This document shows positions 38,675 through 49,235 of a stretch of 64,000 bases of DNA, piece by piece (position 1 is the first letter of the stretch; every line of letters begins with the position of its first letter). A program made the position numbers and the translations under genes. The notes under the pieces are model-generated. The model worked only from the letters and a program-made list of their open reading frames with translations. It was not told where the DNA came from and searched no databases. This stretch comes from Clostridium chauvoei (GTDB taxonomy: Bacteria; Bacillota; Clostridia; Clostridiales; Clostridiaceae), in NCBI RefSeq assembly GCF_002327185.1, contig NZ_CP018624.1:434001-498000 (forward strand). Reading direction: 5' to 3'.

Positions 38675-39715
38675 ATGGAGTATATAAATGATATAAATAT
38701 ACAAGAAGCTATAATACATATAATTGATTCAAACGGCGAGGAACCAGTTTTAAATGAATATACTCTTGATTTAAATGATGATATCTATAAGTTTTTATAT
38801 AGGCATATAGAAAAATGTTTTAAAGATGAAGAACTAAAGTATGCAGTATTTAATCCTGAAAGAAATATAGTTAAAGAAGTGGTTCAAGACTATTTAAATA
38901 ACATTGATGGAAGTGAGTTAATATCATTATCTCAGGAATTAGCAAGACAATTGTTTATTATAATGAAGAGTAATGTAAATATTCCTTCTTGTGATTTAAT
39001 TGTTATATCTTTAATTACAGATCAAGGTCCTATGATAGGAATACTTAAGATGGATTATGTTAAGAATTTTACTCATGAAGTGGAGTTTATAGAAAATAAA
39101 ATTGGAATAGGAATAATTCCACAATTAGCAGGTCTTCCAGGAAGTAGTCAAAGAATTCAAAAGGCAGCCTTTATTAAGCCTATTAGAGAAGATAATAAAT
39201 ATGATTTAATGGTTATAGATAAGCAAAGAAAAAGTAAAGATCAAGATGAATATGGAGCTAATTATTTTATAGCAAACTTTTTAGGTTGCTCTTTAATAAC
39301 TAATGAAAGAGATATGACAAAGACTTTATTAAAAGCTACAGAAACTTGGACTAGAAATAATGTTACTGAGAATGCAGATAAGGCTGAAACTATAAGAACT
39401 ACAATTAAGAGTAAGTTAAAAGAAGAAGATAGTATAAATATAGATAATTTATCTCATGAGTTATTTAAAGAAGAACCACAAAGAAAAGAAGATTTTTTAA
39501 ATTTTATTAAAGGTCATGGATTAGATGAGGTAACTGTAGATAAACAGTGGGTAGAGAAAAAACTTAAAAGAGTACGACTTAAAATTGATAAAGATATAGA
39601 TTTATATATTAATGAAGAGGCTTATCACGATAATTCAAGATTTGAAATTCAAAGGAATGGTGATGGAAGCATTAATATGATAATAAAGCATGTTGTAAAT
39701 TATTTAGAAAAATAA
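38675..39715 (+). CDS. Nucleoid-associated protein, NdpA/YejK family
   Basis: A 346-residue cytosolic protein matching the 37-kDa nucleoid-associated family. It starts with INIQEAIIHIIDSNGEEPVL, a helix-strand pattern typical of the family, and later has GIGIIPQLAGLPGSSQRIQKAAFI and FLGCSLI. The start chosen is ATG 38675 after SD taggtggtg; the longer frame from 38612 starts inside the promoter and is rejected. In other bacteria the family binds nucleoid DNA. Clostridial members often occur alone, as here, so no pathway is implied. Confidence 0.8.
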   Translation: MEYINDINIQEAIIHIIDSNGEEPVLNEYTLDLNDDIYKFLYRHIEKCFKDEELKYAVFNPERNIVKEVVQDYLNNIDGSELISLSQELARQLFIIMKSNVNIPSCDLIVISLITDQGPMIGILKMDYVKNFTHEVEFIENKIGIGIIPQLAGLPGSSQRIQKAAFIKPIREDNKYDLMVIDKQRKSKDQDEYGANYFIANFLGCSLITNERDMTKTLLKATETWTRNNVTENADKAETIRTTIKSKLKEEDSINIDNLSHELFKEEPQRKEDFLNFIKGHGLDEVTVDKQWVEKKLKRVRLKIDKDIDLYINEEAYHDNSRFEIQRNGDGSINMIIKHVVNYLEK

Positions 39716-39716
39716 C

Positions 39717-39752
39717 AAAAAGATGAAAAACTAATTAGTTTTTCATCTTTTT
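39717..39752. terminator. Bidirectional terminator
   Basis: AAAAAGATGAAAAACTAAT and ATTAGTTTTTCATCTTTTT form a long stem between convergent genes. Confidence 0.9.
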
Positions 39753-39754
39753 TA

Positions 39755-40972
39755 TTACCATTCACCAGGATAGGCAACTATGTTTACTGTTACGCTTTGT
39801 CTTCCAAAAGAAATACATTCCTCATGAGAATTTAAGTATAAATCAATTCTATTTCCTTTAATATCTCCACCTGTATCAGAAGCTATTGCGTAGCCATAGC
39901 CAGGAATGAAAACTTTAGATCCTAAAGGTATTACAGAAGGATCAACAGAAACTGTACTTATTCCACTAGGGTCTCTAACAGGTTTAAAACCCATTGCAGT
40001 TACAGTACCACCAGTATAAGCTGTTGCTTCCATAGTAAGAGTTTTCTTAGATTCATTAGTATTATTTTCAGAACTATTATTGTTATTGTTTGTACTATTA
40101 GTATCATTATTATTAGAATTATTTGCCGCATTGTTTGCAGCCGTAATTTCTTCAATTTTAGCGTTTCCTGTTGAAATTCCATCATTAGCTTTATCAATGA
40201 CAGATTCTGTATTAAGTTGCGGAATTAATGATTTTAAAGTACTTATAGCATCTTGAAGTTGTTTTATGGTAGAACCATCAGTATTAACTACAGATAATGG
40301 ATGAGAAATAAGTTTTTCTTCATTGGCTTCAATTATTGAAGCTACTTCAGCTTTTTGACTATTAAGCTCATCTAATTTACTATGTAGTTTATCTTGTTTT
40401 TCATTTACTTCATTTAGATCCTTTTCAATAGTTTCGCGCAATGTTTTAAGTTTTTCTTGCTTTTCATTTAATTCATTAGCATTTTTTATTAAAAGTTCTT
40501 GCTTGTCTTTTATTTCAGTAACCATTTGCTTGTCCAAAGAAATGATTCTCCCCATAGAATCAATTCTATTAATAAATTCAAATAAGTTACTAGAATCTAT
40601 TAAATAGGCTAACATACTAGTAGTCATATTACTTTTATACATAGTACGTAATCTACCATTTAAAATATCTTGTTTAGCATCAATATCTTTTTTTGCTTCT
40701 TCTATTTGAGAATTTATAAGATTTATTTTAACTTCAGTTTCAGTAGTTTCATTATTATTTTTTTCAAGTTTAGCATTAATTTCAGCAATTTCACCATCAA
40801 GCTTACTTATATCAGTATTAAGTGAAACTATACCTTCATCTAGTTGTTGATACTTAACTTTATTTTCTTCGATAGTTTGTGTTTCTGGTGATAGTGCTTT
40901 TACCACGGATGTATAGCTTAGGTTAAAACATAAAGCTACTACAGTAAGAGACAATAAAGTTTTTTTAATCAA
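39755..40972 (-). CDS. Secreted coiled-coil protein with C-terminal 3D domain
   Basis: A 405-residue exported cell-wall protein. A signal peptide (about 1-26) is followed by a long coiled coil (about 30-230) of the PcsB/CwlO-like type, an Asn/Ser/Thr-rich linker (about 275-308), and a C-terminal 3D domain (about 312-405) with MEATAYTGG, DPSVIPLGSKVFI and the Asp-rich ASDTGGDIKGNRIDLYL. 3D domains resemble lytic transglycosylases such as MltA, so peptidoglycan cleavage in growth or division is likely. The start is TTG at 40972-40970, fixed by SD taggaggta. A promoter with TTGACA lies in the 110-base gap to argH. Confidence 0.85.
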   Translation of the reverse strand: MIKKTLLSLTVVALCFNLSYTSVVKALSPETQTIEENKVKYQQLDEGIVSLNTDISKLDGEIAEINAKLEKNNNETTETEVKINLINSQIEEAKKDIDAKQDILNGRLRTMYKSNMTTSMLAYLIDSSNLFEFINRIDSMGRIISLDKQMVTEIKDKQELLIKNANELNEKQEKLKTLRETIEKDLNEVNEKQDKLHSKLDELNSQKAEVASIIEANEEKLISHPLSVVNTDGSTIKQLQDAISTLKSLIPQLNTESVIDKANDGISTGNAKIEEITAANNAANNSNNNDTNSTNNNNNSSENNTNESKKTLTMEATAYTGGTVTAMGFKPVRDPSGISTVSVDPSVIPLGSKVFIPGYGYAIASDTGGDIKGNRIDLYLNSHEECISFGRQSVTVNIVAYPGEW

Positions 40973-41081
40973 ATATTCTACCTCCTAGTTAATATAGATT
41001 GTACATAGTTAAGTATACACTATAACATAGGAGTTTTGTCAAATATCCTAAAAATGGATTAGGGGGAAGGGGATAGTATTT

Positions 41082-42482
41082 CTATTTTAAAGATACAATA
41101 TCCTCCTTGGATTTAGCTATAAAGTCTTTTAAGAAATTAAGTTGTTTATTTATAGAATTGAAGCTAGGTCCACCAAAAACTTTTCTATCTTCAACGCAAG
41201 TAACTAAATCTATAGCTTTGTATATGTCTTTAGAAAAGATAGGAGAGAAACTTTTAAGTGTGTCTAAATTTAATTCTTCAATGGATTTATTTTCTTTAAT
41301 ACAATAAAGAACTATTTCACCTACTATTTCGTGTGCATTTCTAAAGGCAACCCCTTTTTTTACTAAGTAGTCAGCAACATCAGTAGCATTTGTAAAGCCT
41401 AAGGCAGCTCCTTTTCTCATTATATCTTTATTTACTTTTAAGGTTTTAAGCATTGCAGTAAAGGTTCTAATTGAAATAGTTACTGTATCTAAACCATCAA
41501 ATAAAGCTTCTTTATCTTCTTGCATATCTTTGTTATAAGCTAGAGGAATTCTCTTCATTACAGTAAGTAAAGTTATTAAATCACCATAAACTCTACCAGT
41601 TTTTCCTCTAACTAATTCAGCTACATCAGGATTTTTCTTTTGAGGCATTATAGAACTTCCTGTACTATATTCATCAGATAATTCGATAAAGTTAAATTCA
41701 TTTGTACACCAAATAATTATTTCCTCGGAAAATCTTGATAAGTGCATCATTATTATGGATAATGCAGAAAGGGTTTCTATAGCATAATCTCTGTCAGATA
41801 CAGAATCTAAACTATTTATAGTTACTTTTGAAAATCCAAGTTCATTAGCTATAAAATCTCTATCAAGTGGATAAGTAGATGTAGCAAGAGCTCCACTACC
41901 TAAAGGCATTTCATCTAATCTTTTATAACAATCCAAAATTCTCCCAAGATCTCTTTTAAACATTTCAGCATAAGCTAAAAGATGATGCGCAAAAGTTATA
42001 GGTTGAGCTTTTTGCATATGAGTATATCCTGGCATTATAGTATCAATATTTTCATTAGCTTTTTCATAAATAATAGTTTGTAGGTTTATAATATCTAAGG
42101 ATAATTCCTTTAAAAAGCGTTTTAGATATAATTTAGTATCTAATGCAACTTGGTCATTTCTGCTTCTACCAGTATGAAGCTTTTTGCCTTCATCACCTAT
42201 ATAATAAGTAAGAGTAGACTCTATAAAACTGTGTATGTCTTCAGCTGTTTCATCTATTTTTATAGTTTTATTTTCTAGTTTTTCTAAAATTGAATATAGA
42301 CCTTCTATTATTTTTTCACTATCATTTTTAGGAATGATATTTTGTTTTCCAAGCATCTTTACATGTGCAAGGCTACCTTCAATATCTTCCTTATACATTC
42401 TTGAATCTATTCTAATAGAAGAGTTAAAGTCATTTACAAGTTTATTAACTCCTTTTTCGAATCGTCCTCCCCAAAGTTTCAT
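41082..42482 (-). CDS. argH: Argininosuccinate lyase
   Basis: Last step of arginine synthesis: argininosuccinate to arginine and fumarate. The 466-residue protein begins [12 protein letters not shown] and has [60 protein letters not shown] and the fumarase/aspartase signature [12 protein letters not shown] with catalytic Ser. It lies two bases after argG on the same strand, with its SD (tggagtg) overlapping the end of argG. Expression is driven from the ArgR-controlled promoter before argG. Confidence 0.97.
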   Translation of the reverse strand: MKLWGGRFEKGVNKLVNDFNSSIRIDSRMYKEDIEGSLAHVKMLGKQNIIPKNDSEKIIEGLYSILEKLENKTIKIDETAEDIHSFIESTLTYYIGDEGKKLHTGRSRNDQVALDTKLYLKRFLKELSLDIINLQTIIYEKANENIDTIMPGYTHMQKAQPITFAHHLLAYAEMFKRDLGRILDCYKRLDEMPLGSGALATSTYPLDRDFIANELGFSKVTINSLDSVSDRDYAIETLSALSIIMMHLSRFSEEIIIWCTNEFNFIELSDEYSTGSSIMPQKKNPDVAELVRGKTGRVYGDLITLLTVMKRIPLAYNKDMQEDKEALFDGLDTVTISIRTFTAMLKTLKVNKDIMRKGAALGFTNATDVADYLVKKGVAFRNAHEIVGEIVLYCIKENKSIEELNLDTLKSFSPIFSKDIYKAIDLVTCVEDRKVFGGPSFNSINKQLNFLKDFIAKSKEDIVSLK

Positions 42483-42484
42483 AA

Positions 42485-43708
42485 TTATTTCACTCCATTT
42501 TTTAATGCTGAATCCATTTTAGCTTTAACTGTAATAGGAAGTCCGAATAGATTTATAAATCCAGCAGAATCATTTTGATTGTATACTTCATCTTCTCCAA
42601 AGGTTGCATATTCTTCACTATATAGTGAATATGGGGATGTCATACCAGCATTAACTATATTTCCTTTATATAATTTAAGCTTAATTTCTCCAGTAACATT
42701 TTCTTGAGTTTTACTAACAAAAGCTGAAAGTGACTCACGAAGAGGTGTATACCATTGGCCATTATAGACAATATCAGCAAATTTTAATGAAATTATTTGT
42801 TTATAATGAGCAGTTTCTTTATCTAAGCATAATTCTTCTAAATCTTTATGTGCTTTATATAAAATACTTCCACCAGGAGTTTCATAAACACCTCTAGATT
42901 TCATTCCAACAAGTCTGTTTTCAACCATGTCAACAATACCTATTGCATTTTCTCCTCCAATTTTATTAAGCTTTTCAATTAAAGTAACACCATCTAAATT
43001 TTCACCATTCAATGCAACTGGAATACCTTTTTCAAAGTTCAATGTTATATAAGTTGGATTATCAGGTGCATTTTCTAATGTGTTGCACATTTCAAGAATC
43101 TTTTCATAGTTAGGTTCATTTTCAGGAAATTCAAGATCTAAACCTTCATGACTTAAATGCCATAAATTTTTATCTTTACTATAGTTTGTTTCATAACTAA
43201 TAGATATTGGAACTTTTTTATCTAATGCATATTGAATTTCTTCTTCTCTAGATTTTATATCCCATATTCTCCAAGGTGCAATTATTGGCATATCTGGAGC
43301 AAAAGCTTTTATGGCAAGTTCGAATCTTACTTGATCATTACCTTTACCAGTACAGCCATGACAAATTGCATCAGCACCTTCAGCCATAGCAATTTCAACT
43401 ATTCTTTTTGCGATAATAGGTCTAGCAAAAGATGTACCTAAAAGATACTTATCTTCGTAAATAGCGTTAGCTTGAATAGTTGGAAATACATAATCATGCA
43501 CAAATTCCTTTGTTAAATCTTCAATATAACACCTAGAAGCACCTGTCATAAGAGCTTTTTCTTCTAAACCCACAAGCTCATCACTTTGTCCAACATTACC
43601 TACTACAGCTATAACTTCACATTTGTAATTTTCCTTAAGCCATGGGATTATCACTGATGTATCAAGGCCTCCAGAATAAGCTAAAATAACTTTGTTAAAA
43701 ATTTTCAT
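42485..43708 (-). CDS. argG: Argininosuccinate synthase
   Basis: Joins citrulline and aspartate with ATP to form argininosuccinate. The 407-residue protein starts [19 protein letters not shown], which carries the PP-loop SGGLDTS, and contains [28 protein letters not shown] and [15 protein letters not shown] blocks. The ATG has SD aaaggagga. It is the first gene of the argGH operon, with an ARG box over its promoter. The other arginine genes (argF, argCJBD) are not in this window. Confidence 0.97.
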   Translation of the reverse strand: MKIFNKVILAYSGGLDTSVIIPWLKENYKCEVIAVVGNVGQSDELVGLEEKALMTGASRCYIEDLTKEFVHDYVFPTIQANAIYEDKYLLGTSFARPIIAKRIVEIAMAEGADAICHGCTGKGNDQVRFELAIKAFAPDMPIIAPWRIWDIKSREEEIQYALDKKVPISISYETNYSKDKNLWHLSHEGLDLEFPENEPNYEKILEMCNTLENAPDNPTYITLNFEKGIPVALNGENLDGVTLIEKLNKIGGENAIGIVDMVENRLVGMKSRGVYETPGGSILYKAHKDLEELCLDKETAHYKQIISLKFADIVYNGQWYTPLRESLSAFVSKTQENVTGEIKLKLYKGNIVNAGMTSPYSLYSEEYATFGEDEVYNQNDSAGFINLFGLPITVKAKMDSALKNGVK

Positions 43709-43772
43709 ATATAGTCCTCCTTTAAATTTGACTTTTTAAAATTAAAAAATGGTTAATTTTTCTGTTTTCATA

Positions 43773-43802
43773 ATTATACATACAAATGAATAATTATGCA
43801 AT
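43773..43802 (-). promoter_or_regulatory. argG promoter with overlapping ARG box
   Basis: On the minus strand, TTGCAT (43796-43801), 17 bases and TATAAT (43773-43778) form a good promoter. AATGAATAATTATGCAAT (43785-43802) closely fits the ArgR/AhrC box pattern TGAAT-AT-rich-ATTCA and covers the -35 and spacer. This is the arrangement for arginine-dependent repression. Confidence 0.75.
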
Positions 43803-43959
43803 AATTATTTGATTTTATTCATAAAAGGACTTTGGTGAAAATGATGGAGAATATAGAATAAATAAACATTAAAGGTTTAAGTAAATAAAACGATAGTAAT
43901 AAATATATAACTATTATATAAATATTTAATAAAAACCCAACAAACGAGGAGGATAAAAA

Positions 43960-45672
43960 ATGCAATTTTTTAAGAGTTTAAAAATATCTACAAAGTTAAT
44001 AGTAAGTTTTTTTGTATCAGGTATTTTAATGATTGCTATTGCATCTATAGGTATATTTGGAATGAGTAAAATCAGTGATTCAACTGAGGGGTTATATAAT
44101 GACAATGTAATTGGTATTTCATCTATTCAAACTATAGATAAGAATACCTTTAACATTTATTCAAATATGAGACTTATGATGTACACAAAGGATAAAAGTC
44201 AATTGCAAGAATTAGTTAAGCAAATTGATGAGCTTACTGCAGAAGATTCAAAACTAATGGAAGAATATAAGGCTAGTATAACAAGAGACGAGGATAGAAA
44301 ACTTTTTGATGAATTAAGTAAAAATTTAGTTGAATATAGAAGCGAAAGAGCAAAATATATAGAGTTAATAGAAGCAGGAAAAATGGATGAGGCTGCAAAA
44401 TATTTTGACCAATTTTCCCAAGTAAGAACATTGGTAAGATCAAGCTTAGATAAGCTTCATAATTTAAATAATGAATGGGCTCAAGAAGCTTTAGAAAAAA
44501 ATCAAGATATTTTCAATGGTTTGGTAAAATCAGCGATAATAGTAATAATATTAGCTATAGCATGTTTAATAGTAAGTTCTTACTTAATTATAAAAGCTAT
44601 TGTTAAACCTCTTAATAAAATAGGAGAATTAGCAGAAAGATTATCAGATTATGATTTTTCAACTTCACTAGAGGTGGAAAGCGATGATGAATTTGGTTTA
44701 GTTGCAAATGCATTAAATTCTGCACAAGAGAATGTTAGAGATTTAATAAAAACTGTTATAAACAGCACTCAAGATATGAGCGCATCAAGTGAAGAATTAT
44801 CTGCAACAGTAGAGGAAATGACTTCAAAATTTGAAATGATAAATGAATCATCAAAAGAAATAGGTTCAGGAGTTCAGGAAACAAGTGCAACAGCAGAAGA
44901 GTTATCAGCTTCTATTCAAGAAGTAGATTCAAGTGTTTCAATACTATCAAGTAAAGCTGTTGATGGAAGTAGCAATGCTATAAACATAAAAGAAAAAGCT
45001 GCTGAAATAGAAAAAAATAGTAAAGAAGCTGTTGAAACAACAAAAAATTTATATAGCAATATGGAACAAGAAATTTTAAAAGATATAGAAAAGGGTAGAG
45101 TAGTTGATAATATTAGTGTTATGGCGGATACTATTTCATCTATAGCAGATCAAACTAATTTATTAGCACTTAATGCAGCAATAGAAGCAGCAAGAGCAGG
45201 GGAACAAGGTAAAGGCTTTGCAGTAGTTGCTGAAGAAGTAAGAAAACTTGCAGAACAATCATCAATTGCTGTTGAAAATGTTAAAGTTACCACAGAAAAA
45301 GTTCAAGAAGCATTTAGAAGTTTATCACAAAATAGTAATGAACTTTTAAAATTTATGAATGAAAAAGTTACAGGTGAATTTGAAAACTTTGTACAAGTTG
45401 GAGAGCAATACCAAGAAGATGGAAACTTTATAAATGATATGTCAAGAGAGTTAGCATCTATGACAGAAGAGATTTCAGCTACTATAAACCAAGTTAGTGA
45501 AGCTGTTCAAAATATGGCTGAAATGGCTGAGGATTCATCAGAAAATATAACTGGAATACAAGAAAGTATAAATGAATCTACGTTAGCAATGGAACAAGTT
45601 GCAAATGCTGCACAAGGCCAAGCTGAATTAGCACAATCATTAAGTGAATTACTTATAAGATTTAAAGTTTAA
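43960..45672 (+). CDS. Methyl-accepting chemotaxis protein
   Basis: A 570-residue transmembrane chemoreceptor. TM1 lies near residues 13-35. A four-helix-bundle extracellular sensor follows (about 38-185), then TM2 (about 188-212), a HAMP domain (about 212-265) and a long cytoplasmic signalling hairpin with the conserved tip [20 protein letters not shown] near residue 395, followed by [19 protein letters not shown]. It has its own SD (gaggagga) and terminator, and no che genes are nearby. Ligand unknown. Confidence 0.95.
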   Translation: MQFFKSLKISTKLIVSFFVSGILMIAIASIGIFGMSKISDSTEGLYNDNVIGISSIQTIDKNTFNIYSNMRLMMYTKDKSQLQELVKQIDELTAEDSKLMEEYKASITRDEDRKLFDELSKNLVEYRSERAKYIELIEAGKMDEAAKYFDQFSQVRTLVRSSLDKLHNLNNEWAQEALEKNQDIFNGLVKSAIIVIILAIACLIVSSYLIIKAIVKPLNKIGELAERLSDYDFSTSLEVESDDEFGLVANALNSAQENVRDLIKTVINSTQDMSASSEELSATVEEMTSKFEMINESSKEIGSGVQETSATAEELSASIQEVDSSVSILSSKAVDGSSNAINIKEKAAEIEKNSKEAVETTKNLYSNMEQEILKDIEKGRVVDNISVMADTISSIADQTNLLALNAAIEAARAGEQGKGFAVVAEEVRKLAEQSSIAVENVKVTTEKVQEAFRSLSQNSNELLKFMNEKVTGEFENFVQVGEQYQEDGNFINDMSRELASMTEEISATINQVSEAVQNMAEMAEDSSENITGIQESINESTLAMEQVANAAQGQAELAQSLSELLIRFKV

Positions 45673-45699
45673 AATATTTTAATATATTAAAAAAGTAGT

Positions 45700-45747
45700 A
45701 CTGTCTACTAAAATGATTTTCTAAAGCATTTTAGTAGGCAGTTTTTT
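45700..45747 (+). terminator. Terminator after the chemoreceptor gene
   Basis: ACTGTCTACTAAAATG (45700-45715) pairs with CATTTTAGTAGGCAGT (45727-45742) with one wobble, followed by T6. Confidence 0.9.
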
Positions 45748-45822
45748 ATTTTCAAAATATGAATATCTATTAATAAAAGTACTAAAAATACTATTATACG
45801 AAATTTTTAGGAGGGAATAAAT

Positions 45823-45994
45823 GTGAAAAATAAAATTTAAATTTTTAATAGTGACGCTAGCAGTTATGCTTATAATACGTACTATAACTGAAGCGTATTT
45901 TGCAACACAAATAGTAATATGGAGTCTTGTGAAAGGTTATGATATAATTACCTTATTTATTTATAAAGCGGGGATAGGAATATGTTACAATTAA
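45823..45994 (+). pseudogene. Possible small membrane protein ORF broken by an A-run indel
   Basis: A strong SD, taggaggg (45808-45815), is followed by overlapping ATG (45821) and GTG (45823), but both frames stop almost at once. Dropping one A from the run 45826-45830 gives a 56-residue hydrophobic peptide starting MKIKFKFLIVTLAVML and ending at TAA 45992-45994, overlapping the PAP2 start. The good SD and the long open stretch support a real small gene. Chance openness in AT-rich DNA is the alternative. Confidence 0.35.
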
Positions 45995-46554
45995 TTCAAA
46001 ATTTAGACGTAAATATACTTACATTGATAAGGGAAAACTTAACTAATCCATTTTTAGATAAGATAATGAAGACAATTTCATCATTAGGAAGTGGTGGACT
46101 TATTTGGATAGTTATAGCAGTCATATTATTATGTATCAAAAAGTATAGAAAAGTAGGAATAACATTAATATTAGCATTAATTATAATGACTATATTAGGT
46201 GAGGGAATTATTAAGCACTTAGTCCAAAGACCAAGACCATTTTTAGTAGTTCCGGATATAGAATTAATAGTTAAAGCACCTATGTCTTATTCTTTTCCTT
46301 CTGGACATACAGGGTCTTCATTTGCAGCAGCCTTTGTTTTAAGTAGTTATTTTAAAGATAAAAAATATTTATTTTTAGGAATAGCAACTTTAATGGGCTT
46401 TTCTAGACTTTATTTATTTGTTCATTACCCTTCAGATGTAATTGCAGGAGTTATAGTAGGCTTTATTAGCTATAAAGTTGCGAGTATTTTAATAAATAAA
46501 ATCTTTACTAAAAATATTGTGGAATTAATAGTTTATAATGTAAAATATATGTAA
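45982..46554 (+). CDS. PAP2-family membrane phosphatase
   Basis: A 190-residue integral membrane phosphatase. The three signature motifs are present: KHLVQRPRP (about 74-82), PSGHTGSS (about 108-115) and SRLYLFVHYPSDVIAG (about 147-162), with about five or six helices. Family members dephosphorylate undecaprenyl pyrophosphate or phosphatidic acid, and a BcrC-like role in cell-wall lipid recycling is plausible. The ATG has the weak SD ggggatagga. A possible small membrane ORF overlaps its start. Confidence 0.9.
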   Translation: MLQLIQNLDVNILTLIRENLTNPFLDKIMKTISSLGSGGLIWIVIAVILLCIKKYRKVGITLILALIIMTILGEGIIKHLVQRPRPFLVVPDIELIVKAPMSYSFPSGHTGSSFAAAFVLSSYFKDKKYLFLGIATLMGFSRLYLFVHYPSDVIAGVIVGFISYKVASILINKIFTKNIVELIVYNVKYM

Positions 46555-46601
46555 AGGGTTCTTTTAGTATATTCTAATGAAATATATAGGAGGAAGGAGA
46601 A

Positions 46602-47222
46602 GTGGAATTTTATATAGAGTCTAAAGGAATATCTACAGAAAGAGATAAAAGTAAAGTATCCCTAAAAAATATAGAAAAGATTTCTATAGATGAAGGATTA
46701 AATATTATAGGAAAAACTATAAAAAGTATAATTAGTATGGGATATTTAAATAAAATATCAGAAGTTGATTTAGAATTAGCATATAATGAATTTTTAGCTT
46801 GGGTAGATGAGTTAATAGAAAATGAACCTATAAATAAAAATATAGTAGCTATTAATTTTGCATTATCTGAAACTAGAAGGGGATTTCAATTATATATAGC
46901 AGGTTCTAAAGAATGGGATTTTTATGATGATGATTGGATGTATAATAGAGATTATTTTCCTAAAAACCAAAACTGTAGGATAAGATTACTTAATAAATTA
47001 AAAAGTAATTATGATAAAGATGAATATATAAAAATGTTTTTCTCCATTATAGTGATATCTACATATTTTATATTAAAGTATATAAAATATAATAAAGTAA
47101 TTACTAGTAGAAATATTAATATATCTTTAGGAACAGATGATTATATAATTAATTTATGTCAATTATTTAATGGAAGAATAGAAGTATACAAAAAAGCAAT
47201 TCCATTACCAATAGATGAATAA
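46602..47222 (+). CDS. Hypothetical protein, 206 residues
   Basis: I do not recognise this family. The start is GTG with a strong SD, taggagga (46588-46595). The protein is acidic in its first half, has an aromatic-rich DFYDDDWMYNRDYFP patch near residue 110, and one hydrophobic stretch (FFSIIVISTYFILKYI, about 146-161) that could be a buried helix or a membrane segment. It lies 47 bases after the PAP2 gene on the same strand and may be co-transcribed with it. Confidence 0.6.
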   Translation: MEFYIESKGISTERDKSKVSLKNIEKISIDEGLNIIGKTIKSIISMGYLNKISEVDLELAYNEFLAWVDELIENEPINKNIVAINFALSETRRGFQLYIAGSKEWDFYDDDWMYNRDYFPKNQNCRIRLLNKLKSNYDKDEYIKMFFSIIVISTYFILKYIKYNKVITSRNINISLGTDDYIINLCQLFNGRIEVYKKAIPLPIDE

Positions 47223-47299
47223 ATAAAGCCTTTTTGATTAATACTATTATTAAAACAATCTATAGTTATTATAGATAGAATAATAGGAGGTTTTGTGTT

Positions 47300-47494
47300 A
47301 TGGGTATGGAAAAACTAGAAAGAAAAATGAAAAGACTTTATAAACAAGTGAAGTCAGGAAAAGTTACAGAAGAAATAGCAGATGAAATGGCTGATATGAT
47401 GGATACCATAGAAAATATGGGATCAGAAGCAAAAGAAAAATTTGCTGATATGATGGATGACATGAAAAAATCCATATCAAAAATGAAAAAGTAG
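47300..47494 (+). CDS. Small charged helical protein, 64 residues
   Basis: The whole protein reads as amphipathic helix, with a basic N-terminus (LERKMKRLYKQVKSG), an acidic Met-rich middle (ADEMADMMDTIENMG, ADMMDDMKK) and a Lys-rich end. No cysteine and no signal peptide. The ATG has the good SD aggaggt (47286-47292) and a terminator follows. Function unknown. Confidence 0.65.
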   Translation: MGMEKLERKMKRLYKQVKSGKVTEEIADEMADMMDTIENMGSEAKEKFADMMDDMKKSISKMKK

Positions 47495-47509
47495 TATATT
47501 TAAGTCTAT

Positions 47510-47545
47510 AACCACTAAGATTTTTAATCTTAGTGGTTTAATTTT
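47510..47545 (+). terminator. Terminator after the 64-residue protein gene
   Basis: AACCACTAAGATT (47510-47522) pairs with AATCTTAGTGGTT (47526-47538), then T-rich tail. Confidence 0.88.
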
Positions 47546-47587
47546 TATAAGAAAAAATAAAAAAATTTATTAAATTTTATAATCAAA

Positions 47588-47611
47588 TACAAACGGTTGT
47601 ACTAATATAAT
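47588..47611 (+). promoter_or_regulatory. LacI-family-like operator and -10 of malQ
   Basis: TACAAACGGTTGTA (47588-47601) has symmetric TACAA/TTGTA arms and the same CAAACGnTTG core as the site before the alpha-glucosidase. TATAAT (47606-47611) follows. No good -35 is visible. Confidence 0.6.
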
Positions 47612-47643
47612 ATAAAGAGAAAAAATTAAGAGTGGAGAATAAT

Positions 47644-49119
47644 ATGAAAAGAAGTAGTGGGATTTTGATGCATATTTCATCTTTACCAAGTAAATATGGT
47701 ATTGGAACCTTTGGAGAAGAAGCATACAGATTTGTGGACTTTCTAAAAAAAAGTGGACAAAGATATTGGCAAATATTACCCTTAGGTCAAACAGGATATG
47801 GAGATTCTCCTTATCAATGTTTTTCAGCTTTTGCAGGAAATCCATATTTTATAGATTTTGATTTGTTAAAAAATCAGGGATTTTTAAAGGAGTCAGATTA
47901 TAACAGTGAATTTTTTGGAGAGAATAAAAATTTAGTAGATTATGGAACTCTGTTTATTGCAAAAAACAAAGTTCTTAGAAAAGCTTATGAAAACTCTAAA
48001 GGTAAATTAGAAAGAGAAATATATCAATTTTCAGAAGGAAATAAAGAATGGTTAGATGACTATGCCTTATATATGTCAGTAAAAAAACACTTTAATTTAA
48101 AGAGTTGGACAACCTGGGATAAGGATATAAGATTAAGAAAAATTGAAGCTATAGAAAAATATAAAAATGAATTAAAGGATGAAATTAATTATTGGAAGTT
48201 TATACAGTATATATTTTTTAATCAATGGAGTAGATTGAAAAAGTATGCTAATAATTTAGGGATAAAGATAATAGGAGATATCCCCATTTATGTAGCAGAG
48301 GATAGTGCTGACCTTTGGAGCAATCCACAATATTTTAAGGTGGATGATAATATGCTTCCAACTAAAGTTTCTGGATGTCCTCCAGATTTATTTTCTGAAA
48401 CAGGACAACTTTGGGGAAATCCTATTTATAATTGGAGTTTAATGGAGAAAGAAAATTATAAATGGTGGATAAAAAGAGTACGAGAAAGTTTAAATATGTA
48501 TGATGTTATAAGAATAGATCATTTTAGAGGTTTTGAATCTTATTGGGAAGTACCTTATGGGAATGATACAGCTATAAATGGTAGTTGGGTTAAAGGACCT
48601 GGTATTAAGCTATTTGATGAAATAAAAAAAGAGTTAGGTGAAGTAAGTATTATAGCAGAAGATTTAGGATTTCTAACTGAAGAGGTTATTGAATTTAGAA
48701 ATAAGACAGGCTTTCCTGGTATGAAAGTATTACAATTTGCTTTTGGGGGAGGAAACAGTTATCTTCCCCATAATTATGAAAAAAACTGCGTAGTTTATAC
48801 AGGAACTCATGATAATGATACAATTTATGGTTGGTATAATAATACAGCAAGTGAACAAGAAGTAGAATCAGCTAAAAAATATTTAGCATTAAGTTATGAT
48901 GAAGGTATATCTATTGGATTTATAAGGGGAGCATTTAGTAGTGTTGCAGATTTAGCGATAACAACTATGCAAGACTTTTTAGGTTTAGGAAGTGAAGCAA
49001 GAATGAATCTTCCAGCTACCTTAGGTGATAACTGGAAGTGGAGAGTTAAAAAAGAAGATTTAACAGATGAATTAGCAGAAAAAATATATCAATTGACTAT
49101 GAGATATGAAAGAATATAA
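47644..49119 (+). CDS. malQ: 4-alpha-glucanotransferase (amylomaltase)
   Basis: GH77 enzyme that transfers maltosyl and longer units between maltodextrins, releasing glucose. The start chosen is ATG 47644 after SD gtggag, giving 491 residues; the GTG at 47632 sits in the SD region and is rejected. Signatures: GILMHISSLPSKYGIGTFG, ILPLGQTGYGDSPYQ, GDIPIYVAEDSADLW, GCPPDLFSETGQLWGNP, nucleophile Asp in VIRIDHFRGFE, acid/base Glu in IIAEDLG and Asp in YTGTHDNDT. A LacI-like operator upstream ties it to the malL/PTS operon. No phosphorylase gene is adjacent. Confidence 0.95.
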   Translation: MKRSSGILMHISSLPSKYGIGTFGEEAYRFVDFLKKSGQRYWQILPLGQTGYGDSPYQCFSAFAGNPYFIDFDLLKNQGFLKESDYNSEFFGENKNLVDYGTLFIAKNKVLRKAYENSKGKLEREIYQFSEGNKEWLDDYALYMSVKKHFNLKSWTTWDKDIRLRKIEAIEKYKNELKDEINYWKFIQYIFFNQWSRLKKYANNLGIKIIGDIPIYVAEDSADLWSNPQYFKVDDNMLPTKVSGCPPDLFSETGQLWGNPIYNWSLMEKENYKWWIKRVRESLNMYDVIRIDHFRGFESYWEVPYGNDTAINGSWVKGPGIKLFDEIKKELGEVSIIAEDLGFLTEEVIEFRNKTGFPGMKVLQFAFGGGNSYLPHNYEKNCVVYTGTHDNDTIYGWYNNTASEQEVESAKKYLALSYDEGISIGFIRGAFSSVADLAITTMQDFLGLGSEARMNLPATLGDNWKWRVKKEDLTDELAEKIYQLTMRYERI

Positions 49120-49151
49120 GTTGAAAAATAGTTAATGTTTATAAATAATTG

Positions 49152-49193
49152 AACCTGTAGAGTATTAGTTATAGTACACTACAGGTTTTTTAT
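49152..49193 (+). terminator. Terminator after malQ
   Basis: AACCTGTAG (49152-49160) pairs with CTACAGGTT (49179-49187), followed by TTTTT. Confidence 0.85.
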
Positions 49194-49235
49194 ATTATAA
49201 TGAGAAGTATATTTAAAATTAAAGGAAGTAATAAG

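Noticed and set aside
40000-40197. Minus-strand frame inside the 3D-domain gene
   Set aside because: A shadow of the Asn-rich linker in another frame, with no SD and low-complexity composition.
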